This document shows, piece by piece, positions 1 through 10,977 of a DNA stretch of 64,000 bases. The position numbers and the translations under genes were made by a program. The notes under the pieces were generated by a model, which worked only from the letters and a program-made list of their open reading frames with translations, ran no database searches and was not told the DNA's origin. The DNA is from Calliphora vicina. Its lineage: Eukaryota > Arthropoda > Insecta > Diptera > Calliphoridae. Within the stretch, counting starts at the first letter, position 1. Every line of letters starts with the position of its first letter. Location: assembly GCF_958450345.1 (NCBI RefSeq), contig NC_088780.1, positions 172,254,726 through 172,318,725 of the forward strand, read 5' to 3'.

Positions 1-904
1 CTTGACCTAAAAATGATATGTATGTATGAATGTTTTTTGTAGGACTCTAGGACTATTTATATTTTAAATATCAGCTCATTCGGATCAAAAATGTGTTTTT
101 TAAAGAAACACAAACTGCGAAGCGTTTTGCTTGAAATGCTAGATTTATTTCGAAAAAAATTTGATTGTGCCCAACTCACAGTGGGAGAAAACCCTAATTT
201 AGTGGAACTAAATTCGTATCTTCTAAACGCTTGGCCAAATTAATTTCATTTATATGGAAATATTGCAGGCAAGGAGGTAAGCTAATAAAGTAATACTACA
301 TTTTTTACCATATGTAGTCTGTAATATGGCCTTGATATTGGTAAAGAAATTAGGACTGCATCTCACAGCATTAGTAACTGGCAACCTTCCGAAAATTCAA
401 AAATTAAAAAAATAAAATTCTATAAGAATATGGCCATTGGTTATCACAAATAGCGGAAAATATATTTTTATTTTTCTGATTTACCAAGCCTCATATTCCA
501 GCTACATAAAAAAAAGTAAAAATTCAACTTAAAGAAAACCTTGTACTATCCAGCTTAATAACAACTTTGAAACCAATTCTTCATAAAAAAATTTCTGAAA
601 TATTTTTTACATTTAAATAGTTGTCAATACCAAACCACTGAAGTTATTAATAAATGTTAAATATTTTTAAGTACAGCAACAACTATAGATTGAAACTACA
701 TAACAATAAATCAAATATGCGAAATTTTTTTTTTTTATTTTGCGCCACTAAATTGTTGATTTTTCCCACAGTGCAACTGTGTGATCTTTTCATGATGTCC
801 CGTTTTGGAAATTGCAAAAGGTGGCAAGTTTAATCCAAACATACGTTTTGTTGCGTTTTTGCCAAAGCATGTCTGACAGAATTATTGAAGATTTCAACAG
901 ACAG
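1..904. other. AT-rich, no gene recognised
   Basis: AT-rich sequence with no convincing open frame on either strand and no splice-linked exons that I can recognise. It lies downstream of the first lipase and is probably old repeat sequence, since a mini-me-like tail starts directly after it. Confidence 0.5.
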
Positions 905-1045
905 AGAGAGACGGACATGGCTTAATCGACTCCGCTATCTATAAGGATCCAGAATATATATACTTTATAGGGTCGGAAAATTATATTGTGGAAATTACAA
1001 ACGGAATGATAAACTTATATATACCATTCTCACGAAGGTGAAGGT
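905..1045 (+). repeat. mini-me-like repeat, 3' part
   Basis: Contains a GACGGACATGG block, a core reading TCGACTCCGCTATCTATA, a TA-rich run and a closing CTCACGAAGGTGAAGG. The same layout appears at 22401-22545. Dipteran mini-me elements are known for a conserved core between GTCY and TA microsatellite-like tracts; assignment to that family is by this resemblance. Only the tail is present here. Confidence 0.6.
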
Positions 1046-1470
1046 TTTGAAATTTTTCGGTTTTTTGGAAACTCTAAATTGTACTGTATTTGTTTTAATT
1101 GTTACTGTAAGAAATAATTATTTAACTTTTATAGATTCAAAATACTTTCGGCTATATTAACAAAATATTTATTTTTTACATAAATAAGTAAAGCCCTCAC
1201 TATTCAATTATGTACACTCTATTAAGTTTAAATACTTATTTGTTTAATTTTTCATTTTGGTTTTTTGACATTTGTTAAGACCAATCGTTGTTTTTGTAGA
1301 ACTGACACCACCTTGTATGAATTCATCTCGATCGAAATGCAGAATACATAAAATTGTAAATGAAAAATTTGAAACGGAACGGAACGCAGAATACCAAAGT
1401 TGTCAAATGGAGAATATTACGATTCGAATCGAAATGCAGAATAGGGGTGGTTTACGTAATATGTACAGTT

Positions 1471-1484
1471 TTTTATTTTATTAA
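1471..1484 (-). terminator. poly(A) signal of first lipase
   Basis: On the minus strand two overlapping AATAAA hexamers lie about 40-50 bases beyond the stop codon of the lipase ending at 1523. This is the expected place for a polyadenylation signal. Confidence 0.55.
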
Positions 1485-1522
1485 ATAGAGTTCTTAAATT
1501 CATATACACGTACATATATTAT

Positions 1523-3570
1523 CTATAAGAAATATTTACATAAATTACCCTTAAACGGTCTGTTTTCATATTTATTAACTAAATCTACAACACATGCATT
1601 GATAACATCTTTGATGTCGATGGCCCACAAGAAATCTAAATGATTATAGTCAGTATAACTGACTCGATATAGCTTAACGTTTTCTCCTAAAATTTCAGCC
1701 ATACGATGTACGTCTTCCACCGCTGAAAAGTAATCATTGTCGCTATAGAAAAAATTAACTGGAGTTGAGGGGCGAATATTCTGAATGAAATAATCTGGTG
1801 CGACCTTAGTGCTGTATATTTTTTTGTTTCTAATTTTCCCATGGTCATAGTTTCTAAAATAACCAGATTCGTATTCCTGAAGATAGTGAATTAGTTGGCC
1901 AGTAGATGAACCAGCGGGATGGGTCTCCATTGTGTCCTCCATTAACGTCTATTTTTATTGAAATTGTAAAAAATAAATAGAGCAAATGACAAAAAAAAAT
2001 AAAAAATACTTACATAGTTGAAATGAGACGAATCCCAGCCACCAATTAAAAATAAAATGTTACTACAGATTGGAATGAAAGGGGATTTTTCCTGACATAT
2101 TTCCGGACCTAACATACTAATCAATTTATTGCTGGGCAAAAACTCAGAGTTGCCTATAAGCTCCGCCAACATACTGGGATGACCCAAAAAAGGAGCAGCA
2201 ATTTTTGCAAGTGGTGACTGCATATTATTCATAAATCCGACAGGCGCCAAAAGGTGAGAAGTTTTTATTTTATCATTGTATCTAGGAATAGTTGAAAGCA
2301 AGACCATAAAAACGGTGGTACCTTGTGAATGGCCAACATAATGTAGGCCATCTTGTCCGGTTTGGTAAAGAGTATAATCGATCATTGCTGGTAAATCATA
2401 TAATGCGATTTCATGCCAATCAAAGTCCCAAAATGAAGGTAGCAAGGGAGATATCGAAGCGTGTTTTTTAGAGTATACATTGCCACGAGCATTGCCCATC
2501 CACACATCATACCCGGCATCTGCCATCATAAAAGCCATAGCATCGTCAGGACCATTTAGAACCCATGAATCCGATGAACTAAGTAACCCATGCATTAAAA
2601 ATACCACTGGCTTATTATTCTCATTCTTGTTGTTTAATCTCGGAGAATATGGAATTCTAAACATTGTTAATACGTAACCATCACTTGTTTGAACTTTATA
2701 TTCTTCCAAAGGATAACCATGACCAACAACTCTTTCAGCCTAAAATACAACATACATACGTGTAAAAAATTAATCATCTCAAATTAACAACCCATTTAAC
2801 AAAATAGCGAAACATTTGTTTTCAACTTTTTTTCAAAAATGTTCACAATTATTACGAATTATTGAAGTTATTCGTAAACACTTTACCCACAACAATTTAT
2901 GTAATAATTCGTAGGTTTTCAGTTATCAATAAATTTCAGGCCCGTGGTATTTAGTATAAACCTACGTCTTGCCGAGCCATTTTTTTTTTTGTTTTAAATA
3001 GCGGTCCTTTTGTGTGAAAATGACATTTGATCAAGGCCAGGTGGCAGCGTAACGCCAGCTGACTATTTTTTGCCTTGTGAAATGTCAAAAAGCTTGTTTA
3101 CAAACATTTTTAAATTTGTTATAAGATTAAAAAGATTATTTTATATTTAAAAAAGTGAGTATTTGTGTATAAAATATTTAAAAGTGTTAAAAAAAACTAT
3201 TTCATTTATAAAAGTGCGTTTTTGTGATTTTTTTTTTTTGACACTTTACACGGCTTTACACAAACAAAAATTACTATTGTTCTTGTATTGCTGTAGTTAC
3301 ACTGCCACCTTGTTAATACATCTTGCATTTGATAGTGGACATCTATGTGCTTACAAATGTTCTTACAAATTCGATTAGTGAACAAAGCAATTACTCGACA
3401 AGATGCGGGTAAAAAGCCTACTGACAATTTCGCATAATTTTTGTTAAATATCGGCGATTCTTCTGAATAGAATTTCATTCTGTTAAACCTACTGTAGATA
3501 CGAATCTCCGTGGTGTTGGGTTAGCTGTAATCCGCAAAATAAATAAACTCAATATTATTAGCGTCTTCAT
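1523..3570 (-). CDS. secreted acid-lipase-type lipase (lipase 3-like), three exons
   Basis: Alpha/beta-hydrolase of the neutral/acid lipase family (LIPA, insect lipase 3/magro), which hydrolyses triacylglycerols or cholesteryl esters. Exons read on the minus strand: 3570-3493, 2739-2014 and 1948-1523; both introns are phase 0 (753 and 65 nt), giving 409 residues, normal for the family. Exon 1 encodes a signal peptide (hydrophobic core about residues 3-16, MKTLIILSLFILRITA). Exon 2 has the N-terminal lipase segment (HGYPLEEYKVQTSDGYVL), the HG oxyanion-hole motif near 76-77 and the nucleophile elbow GHSQG (Ser about 164). Exon 3 has HPAGSSTGQLIHY, the probable catalytic Asp (SDNDYF, about 340) and His (NHLDF, about 371). 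All catalytic residues are present, so the enzyme is probably active and secreted or lysosomal. It is paralogous to the gene at 23045-25364. The start is the ATG that opens the signal peptide, 50 nt downstream of an Inr-like site. Exon 1 is inferred from splice phase and the second lipase's layout. Confidence 0.88.
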
Positions 3571-3619
3571 TTCACGACGATTCTTTGAAATTTTCAATTA
3601 CAAATAATTTCACAATACT

Positions 3620-3658
3620 AACTGACTACCTTAGTATTTTTAGCACTTCTTTTATATA
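3620..3658 (-). promoter_or_regulatory. TATA box and initiator of first lipase
   Basis: On the minus strand TATATAAAAG (3658-3649) is followed by TCAGTT (3625-3620), matching the arthropod initiator TCAKTY about 33-35 bases downstream. The spacing fits a core promoter, and the ATG of exon 1 follows about 50 bases after the initiator. Confidence 0.6.
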
Positions 3659-3674
3659 CCCATTTGAACCCATT

Positions 3675-3817
3675 CTTATCTACTTCTGTTCTGCATTTTC
3701 GTTAAGATATCCTGCATATTATTTATTTGTTTTGAACGCTTATCTGAACGTACAATATGATTTGTTTTATTGCCCTAACTTGGGGCACCAATACACTTTT
3801 ATTGCTAAGCAGTTATC
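3675..3817 (-). promoter_or_regulatory. GATA-factor motif cluster upstream of first lipase
   Basis: Three WGATAR-type motifs lie upstream of the TATA box (minus-strand AGATAAG near 3681-3675, CAGATAAG near 3746-3739, CGATAACTG near 3817-3811). GATA factors drive many insect midgut digestive-enzyme genes, so midgut expression is an inference. Single GATA motifs are common by chance; the parallel cluster at the second lipase strengthens the case. Confidence 0.4.
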
Positions 3818-4006
3818 GGTGATCTCCAGCACTGCAATATATTTTTACTTAATAATAATGAAACTATGTACACAATACCATACCATAGTGATATTTATGT
3901 ATGTATGTATGTATGTACATAATTTCTTAAAAAAAGTCTCGAGAATGTTTGCCGAAATAATGAGAAAATTACACTCTGATTTTTTTACACTTTTAAAAAA
4001 CAAAAA

Positions 4007-4735
4007 CAAGTAAGAAAGTATGGTCGGTCAAGCCCGACCATATAATACCCTACACTAAGTAAAGGAGAAAAAAACATTTTTCTTTTACAATTTCAATAAT
4101 TTATAGTTTTGAGTGATTTTCGGAAGTGGGCCATATATGGACCGATCACCATGAATTATGGCCAGCCAACCAGACGGACGGACGGACAACGTTTTATCGA
4201 CTCAGAAAGTGATTCTAAGTCGATCGGTATACATAAAGGTGGGTGTTAGACTAATATTTTTGGGCGTTACAAACATCTGCTCAAACGCATAATACCCTCC
4301 CCACTATGGTGGTGTAGGGTATAAACATGAACAAAATTCCAAAAAAAAAATCCAACTTTTTTTTTTGATTTTTTTCTTGTTATACCCTACATGTCACCAA
4401 ATTTTGTTACGATCGTTCCATAATTAGTCATAGCTCCCATATAGACCCGCTTCCGAAAATCACTTTAACATGCATATATCGCTTAAAAATGTTGGTATAC
4501 TCACAAAATTCAACATAGTAAACTTTCATATAGACATAAATCACACGACCTAATTTCATGGTGATCGGTCCATAATTGGTCATAGCCCCCATATAATGCC
4601 CACTTCTCAAAATCACTCAAAAATATAAATTATTGAAATTTTAAATAAAAAATTGTTTTGCTCTTTTACTGTATTATATGTATTATGTGTATTATATGGT
4701 CGGGCTTGACCGACCATACTTTCTTACTTGTTTTA
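4007..4735. repeat. two mini-me-like repeats in inverted orientation
   Basis: The plus-strand copy at about 4007-4325 opens with AACAAGTAAGAAAGTATGG and the hairpin GGTCGGTCAAGCCCGACC, and ends GGTGTAGGGTATAAA. It lacks its middle but keeps GACGGACGGACA and the GTGATTCTAAGTCGATCGG core. A second copy at about 4381-4735 runs in the opposite direction and ends with the same hairpin head. The transcribed pair could fold back on itself. No gene is seen here. Confidence 0.7.
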
Positions 4736-5022
4736 TTGTGTGAAGATGTAAAAATATCAGAGTGTAATTTTCCATTTTTTTGAAATGAATACCCTCATTA
4801 TTTCGGCAAACATAGTCAATGTTTCAAAATTTTATACAATGTATTTTGTTGTTGTGTCATCCATAAAATTGCATAGAGTAACATTTTGTAATACATTTTA
4901 CTCCCAGTTGCACCTCTAGTTCTATGCTATGCTAAAGTCCTAACAAAACATTCTGTAAAAATTTAAATTTCCAATTTTCATATTTTCAAACATGAATGAA
5001 GGGTTCCTGTACCGCCGAAATG

Positions 5023-5245
5023 TTTAGACCAATTACAGTGTTGTCGGTCATTGAAAATGTGTTTGAAAGGATTTACCATAATCAGATTTTAACCTACATA
5101 GTATATGAGAAACAACAATTTTCTGAATGATTATCAATATGGATTTAGAACAGGCTGATGAAGGACATAGTAGCGAAGCAGGTTTATTTATTTATTCAAC
5201 TAAAGCTTTTGATCTTTAGATCATAAAATTTTGATAAAAAAAATT
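5023..5245 (+). pseudogene. decayed retrotransposon reverse-transcriptase fragment
   Basis: The plus strand encodes FRPITVLSVIENVFERIYHN, then after small shifts NNNFLNDYQYGFRTG and later STKAFDL. These match consecutive non-LTR reverse-transcriptase motifs: the FRPISVL block, the NQYGFRKG block and the LSKAFD block that carries the first catalytic Asp. Stops and frameshifts separate them, so this is a dead fragment of a few hundred bases. Confidence 0.7.
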
Positions 5246-5381
5246 TAGGTAAAGAAGTGGCCACTTAAAATCGGTACGGATTAAAGCAAGCATAACTTTT
5301 AAATGAAACAACGTATGTTAACATTTTATATATGAAATTAAAGGTAATTTATTAAGCTTTAAAAAATATATAACTGTAGGT

Positions 5382-5645
5382 TTATGTGTCTTTATTGCGA
5401 ATAAATTGTCTGGCTTTTCTTCTTATGCCTCCCATTAATAGCTGTACAGCTTTTCTTCCCATTTCTACCGTTATTCCAGCATATTTATTCCACTTTGTTC
5501 TCATCAAAATCCAGTTATTAAATGTACCTGCACTCTTTTTCAATTTACGTTTAACAATTGCCCAATATATGTTTCTCGATTGGACGAAGATTTGGGCAAT
5601 TTGTTTAATTGATGTGTTTTGGTATAACATCAATATTATTCTCAT
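5382..5645 (-). pseudogene. possible helix-turn-helix transposase fragment
   Basis: An 87-residue open frame with a segment (TSIKQIAQIFVQSRNIYWAI) resembling the first helix-turn-helix of Tc1-type transposases, followed by a basic stretch including GRKAVQLLMGGIRRKARQF. No DDE residues follow. It could be chance; I do not recognise it with confidence. Confidence 0.25.
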
Positions 5646-5838
5646 TATATCACTTCATAGTTGTATTTGAGTAATGACAACTTGTCATTGAGTAATGACA
5701 AGTTGGCTAAAACTTTGTATCAGATGTGTGATGTCTTATAAATGACAGCAATCGCTGTGAAAAAATCAATTTGGATTGTATGGGCAGTGGGCGTGGCCTA
5801 TTTTGATAAAATTTAATTTTTTTCTTAATATAGTCCAT

Positions 5839-7158
5839 ACACAGAAAAAAGTTTCAACATAAATATTATGATTCGAATTCATTGATTTCAATTCATTACA
5901 TTTATAAATAATTTCTTAAATAGTATGATTTGTTTAATATTTTATGTTTTGAAATAAAATCAATCTAGAAGGCCTGAAAAATATAATTTCAATTTCATTT
6001 TTATTTTTATGTTGTTCAAAAATGTTTGAAATTTTTTATGGAAAATTTTTAGTTTTTTTATGATTTTCAGCTACAAAATGATATAAAAAGCGCGAAAATG
6101 AATAAATTGATTTAAGAGGATGAAATGCTTTTATATTTATGAATGTTTTATTATGTTTAATGATAATTTTTAAGTTTCAGATATTCTCCTTTTTATCTTA
6201 AAATATTGGCCAATATATGGCTATTATGCAAATATTCTTGCACTAATTCATTATATAATACAAGTATAATGCAATTTATTAAAAATATTAAGTAAAAAAA
6301 GCAAAAATTTCCGTCATGTAAAATTTTATAATATTTATGAACATGTTCTTATTTTGAATGAAATAAGTTTGGGAAAAAAAAGTCAAGTTCGATTAATAAT
6401 ATTTATTACAAAATTCATTCCAATTATGATTTTTTTTTCTGTGTATTCAATGCTTTATGAGTAAACTTTTTACTAATAAAATTTAAGTGAACTACGGGAG
6501 CCTTTGTTTTGCCACTAGCGGTCAGCCGGTGTGGGGGGTTCATATTCAACATAAATTTCTACTCATATAGATATCCTTATACATAAAAAATTGTTGTAGA
6601 CTCCCTAATTAATATTAACTGATCGATTAAATAATAAGATGACAAATTGACCGGATTTCATAATCAGTAATTAAAATATATTCTAACGACTTAATAAACT
6701 CTCATATTTCATTTACCCCAAGCTGTTGACTGGGATAATCGCCTCAATACCCGCCCTTCCAAACGATCTTACGGCAGCAATTTCATTTAAGATCCCTTAC
6801 TAACACCACACTCACTTTCTCATTTCATTAACGAAAACTTTTCAAAATACTTTAAAGTTCCATAATTCAAATACAATTTATTCAATTAATTTAGAAAAAA
6901 ATACATTTTGTCAGCTAACATTAGTTAGGCTGCTAAAATTCGCCAAAAAAAATCAAATTTTCCAAGGAAAATTTCAAACATTTTTCAACAACATAAAAAT
7001 ATAAATGAAATTGAAATTTTATTTTTCAAGCCTTCTAGATTTAATTTGAAACATAAAATATGAAAAAATCTTAATATTTAAGAAATTATTTATAAATGTT
7101 ATGAATTGAAATTAATGAAATCAAATCATAATATTTATGTTGAAACTTTTTTCTGTGT
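5839..7158. repeat. TIR element with ACACAGAAAAAAGT ends, composite
   Basis: The left end reads ACACAGAAAAAAGTTTCAAC and the right end is its inverse. About 180 bases of subterminal sequence are also inverted (5840-6060 against 6960-7158). A third, internal end lies at about 6430-6444, so two related copies may be fused or nested. No transposase frame is present and no target duplication was identified. The gap 6445-6955 shows no gene. Confidence 0.65.
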
Positions 7159-7641
7159 AGTATGTTAATTAATTTGATTAATTTTGATAGTACTTATGTA
7201 CTCATTTAATTGGAATCTACTGCGTGAATAAAATACAATAATCAATGAAGAGATATTAATAATTTTGTTCTTTTTTTTGTTTTTATTTCTTTGTTTGGTT
7301 TGGAATATTCAGATATTACTTGTGCATAAAATAAGAGTGCATCAGAAAAGAAAGATAAAAAAATAATTCGTTTTGTTTCTTGTTGTTTTGATTTTTTTGA
7401 ATTGCTGTTGTTTAATTTATTTTTGTTGGATCACTTTTGATTTAATTGTAAAATACAAAAGTGCGTAAGAAGACAAAAAACAATTCGTTTTGGTTTTTGT
7501 TCTTCTTTGACTTTGTTATTTCAACAGTAATCCCTACTAATCTCTACTTTATCAAATACAGATTTAGACATGATTTAAATTTAATAAAATAACTAATGCA
7601 AAACAGATTACAATATTTAATAATTTAATTGTTATGAGACT

Positions 7642-8916
7642 CAGTGATGTTAACCGTGCGGTAATTACCGTATTATACGGTAATTTAGACCTCCGTACGG
7701 TAGGCAGGTAATTTCTACATTTGTACGGTAATTTTAAAAAGTTTAAATATTTAAGATTTATTTCCCAAAAGTTATATTTCCATAATGTGTCTACATATGA
7801 TATTATACGGTAAAGTAATCACAAGTCTTTCAAGTATGGATATTTCAACATACAAATTAGTATTAAAAACTGATTGCAAAAATTTTTTTGAATCAAATCA
7901 AATGCAATCATTCAAAACATTGACGTAATAAATCCCCAATTAATCGATACCAATATTTCTGTAATTCCTTTAGTTTTGCATTTCCCAGAAGCTGTTAAAA
8001 TGGATGAATTTAATGAAATTGATAAGAAATTTATGCTTATAAGGCAAATAAAAGATGTTGGAAAAAATGGCAATCTGCTGTTTTAGAAACTTGGTCCTAT
8101 ATTCAAAACCCTATCTTTGATATTCATGAAAATTACTTTTTGATGGTAAAATGTTTAGTAAAACTGCCCTGTTTTTTGCTGTTTTATTTGCATTTTTGTT
8201 ATTTCCCTATTTCTCTGTCTTTTCAAATAATTAATTTTCAAATATTTTTTTGGAATAATTTCTTCTTGCAATTCATGTTTTCTTACGATTTTTTGAATGC
8301 TGAACATGAATTTTACATTTATCAATCATTTAAAAAAATTAATTACCATGCAAATATTTTACCTTTTTGTTTTTGGAAAATATAATTTCCATGACATAAA
8401 AATTAAAAGCTAAAGTTGGAGTTTGCTTAAAAAAGTGTCTATATCTTAAATAAATCACGTTAAAAACTGACAGATAGCATAAATGAAATCAAAATAATTT
8501 AATTCTATTAAAATGGAAAATCCTAATTCTTATCATTTTTATACATACACATTGAATATTTTGAGAAGAAAAACCTACCTCTATCTATCATAAAGTGCCC
8601 AATAATGCAAAATTTTAAAAACCAATTTATGTGAGATTTAGTAGTTGCTTTAAAATAATAATTGTAGCATACCGATTTTTTATAACTCAAGTAATACGCG
8701 AAAAAAACAGTTTTTGCCTTTCCTGAAAAGTTGTGTTTTTTTAAGATAGGGAGTTTTGAATATAGGCTCTCAATATATTGAATTATAAAAATAAACCTGT
8801 TTCAATAAGAAAATATTATTATTTTTCTACAAAACTTTGGATACGGTAATTTTACTTAAAAACGGTAATTTTTTTAGGTCTGTACGGTAATCGAAATTAA
8901 AAAGTTAACATCACTG
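7642..8916. mobile_element. degenerate hAT transposon with 8-bp target duplication
   Basis: The ends are CAGTGATGTTAAC and its inverse, and the element is flanked on both sides by ATGAGACT (7634-7641 and 8917-8924). An 8-bp duplication with CAG-starting ends is the hAT signature. Subterminal repeats of ACGGTAAT occur near both ends. The interior holds short coding-like stretches (FPEAVKMDEFNEIDKKFM near 7990) but no intact transposase. Length 1275 bp. Confidence 0.85.
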
Positions 8917-8924
8917 ATGAGACT

Positions 8925-9640
8925 CACCAACTTAAACTGGAACCGCCGAATGATGAGGCCTCGTCAAACTACTGGATGTTAATTTAGTTTTGCATTTCAT
9001 TAGTTTAAAAAGATGATTCCAATAGTTTGTAACTTATCTTAGCTTAAAAAGAAGGCTTAATTAGAAATGTAACTATACTGCGATATTTTGTGTGCAATAT
9101 AGGTTAAGTTTTTTTTTTTTTTCTTTTGTTATTTTAAAGTTCTTTTGGTAAAGTGTTTTAGGTTTTAAATGTCACTATATTTTATAATGTAATTTTAATG
9201 AAAATTAGACAAATAGTTATATATAATAATGTAATTTGTTTTAGATAAGAATTTAAATTCAGTTTTGAGTTGTATTAATAGTTTGAAATGTAGATTAAAT
9301 TTTCTCACTTATATGATCACTTTGTCACTATATGAATACCATTCATTTTTAGCTTTAATTATTTTAAAAATTTTAGGATCAAAATATTTCAATCCTTATT
9401 TTCAAATTTTGGTTCTTCCACAGATTAGGTTTTCTTCTAATTTATTGAAAATTTTGTTCTTTTATAATTTATATTTGTAACTGTTTCTTATGTTTCCACG
9501 TTATTTGATATTTTTATTTCTTGTCTTAGCTGTTGCCTCGCTGGTATATTTATAAAAATGACTATCAGCACTACACTTGGTGATGTGAGATTGAATTTTT
9601 TTGAGTATAGCTCCGCAAAAATTGGTTACAGTGGTGGCGA
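8925..9640. other. no gene recognised
   Basis: AT-rich sequence between the hAT element and the Tc1 fragment. Short open frames exist but show no recognisable domain and no splice context. Confidence 0.4.
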
Positions 9641-9886
9641 AAGAAAAAGTCCTCCACTGTACTTATTTGAAAAAATGTGGTGTTCTATAGTTGGGTTTAC
9701 TTTTTGGGTATGGAGATTTAACAAACTATCTCAGCACTGACTTCCAAGGTATATTAAGGTTATGTTGAACCTTTGGATTAGGTGATAGATAAACCAATGT
9801 GTCTTAAATTGGGTGTAAATTAGAATTTATAAAATAAAATTTGAAAATATATAGATGACTTAAACGAATTTTTTTTTCAAAGTTAA

Positions 9887-10525
9887 CGAAAATGGCTAAA
9901 GTTAAGATTGTGAAGACATAAAAAATAAAATAATTGGTTTAAAACAAAAAAGTATCTGTGACAAATATTCAATAAATAAATCAGCAGTTTCAAAAATTAT
10001 AAAGAAATTTCGTGAGACCGGTTCTGTAAAAACTCAACATTTACATAGGTGGAAGACCTCGTAAGACTACTCCTAGACAAGGTAATTTAATAACGAAAGA
10101 GTTCAAGAAATTCCCAAAAATAACTCCTCGAGAGGTTGTTAATAGCCTAAAATTAGAAAGGGAATGGCAAAATATTTCAAAGGAGACCATTGACTCTTTA
10201 ATTGGTTCAATGCATCGTCGATGTGTAGCAGTTATAAAAAAAGGGATACCCAACAAAATATTGAGTTATTGCAAAGTTTAGACCATATTTGTTAAAATAA
10301 TATCTAAGTTTCCATTGTTTTGTCAATGCCGTAATAAAGAAATTTTTTAATATTGTTTTCTCATTTTTAGAATTTAATTAATTATGTCCTTTGTTTTTTG
10401 TTAAATTAAGTTAATAAAAGTATACAAAATACTACAAAAATGTTAAATTTTTTGAACAAATTATTTCAGATTTTAGGACACTAATGAAATATTTGGAAAA
10501 GTTTCCATTGTTTTGTCAACCACTG
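9887..10525 (+). mobile_element. truncated Tc1-like transposon
   Basis: Broken plus-strand frames encode a Tc1-type N-terminus: a helix-turn-helix (SINKSAVSKIIKKFRETGSV), the GRPRKTT linker and a second DNA-binding part (TPREVVNSLKLE, then SMHRRCVAVIKKG). The catalytic DDE part is missing. The right end TTGTCAACCACTG abuts TA at 10526, as in Tc1/mariner elements; a similar tail occurs internally near 10310-10340. A possible left end, TACAGTGGTGGCG, lies near 9627, but only CAGTGGT matches. Confidence 0.65.
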
Positions 10526-10527
10526 TA

Positions 10528-10850
10528 ATTCTCGGTGCCAAATTTTAATGCTCTACAAAAATGTATTTCATTTGGATTGCATGGGCGGTATGCGGCATGG
10601 CAGATTTTAATAAAACTTAGCATACGTTCTTCTTTTGTTTCAGAAAATATATGTACCAAATTTCAAGACTTTTTGTTGGATAGGAAAAATTTTATGCGAA
10701 AAATCTATTTAGATTTAGGGCAGTGGGCGTAATCGATTTTGATAAAATTTTATTTTTTTCTTAGTTTGGTCCATATAATTCTGGGTGCCAAATTTCAGTG
10801 CTCTACGATCACTACTTATAATTTTTGCAAAAAAATGTATGAAGCCATCC
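10528..10850. repeat. unclassified repeat with GGTGCCAAATTT boxes
   Basis: Two related boxes (GGTGCCAAATTTTAATGCTC and GGTGCCAAATTTCAGTGCTC) and a GGGCAGTGGGCGT block that recurs near 5785. This looks like old intermixed repeat sequence; no gene is seen. Confidence 0.4.
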
Positions 10851-10977
10851 CACTGTGGTTCGAAATCAAAATCTAGGTGGACAAAATTATTACTGCAACT
10901 TGAAACTTTTTTTTCAACTTGCAGTAGGGTCTAGATATACATGTAAAACTCATTAATAAAAAATTAAAAAAATACGT

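Noticed and set aside
3585..4013. 142-residue open frame on the plus strand
   Set aside because: It runs antisense through the first lipase promoter into a mini-me repeat, with no domain or splice context.
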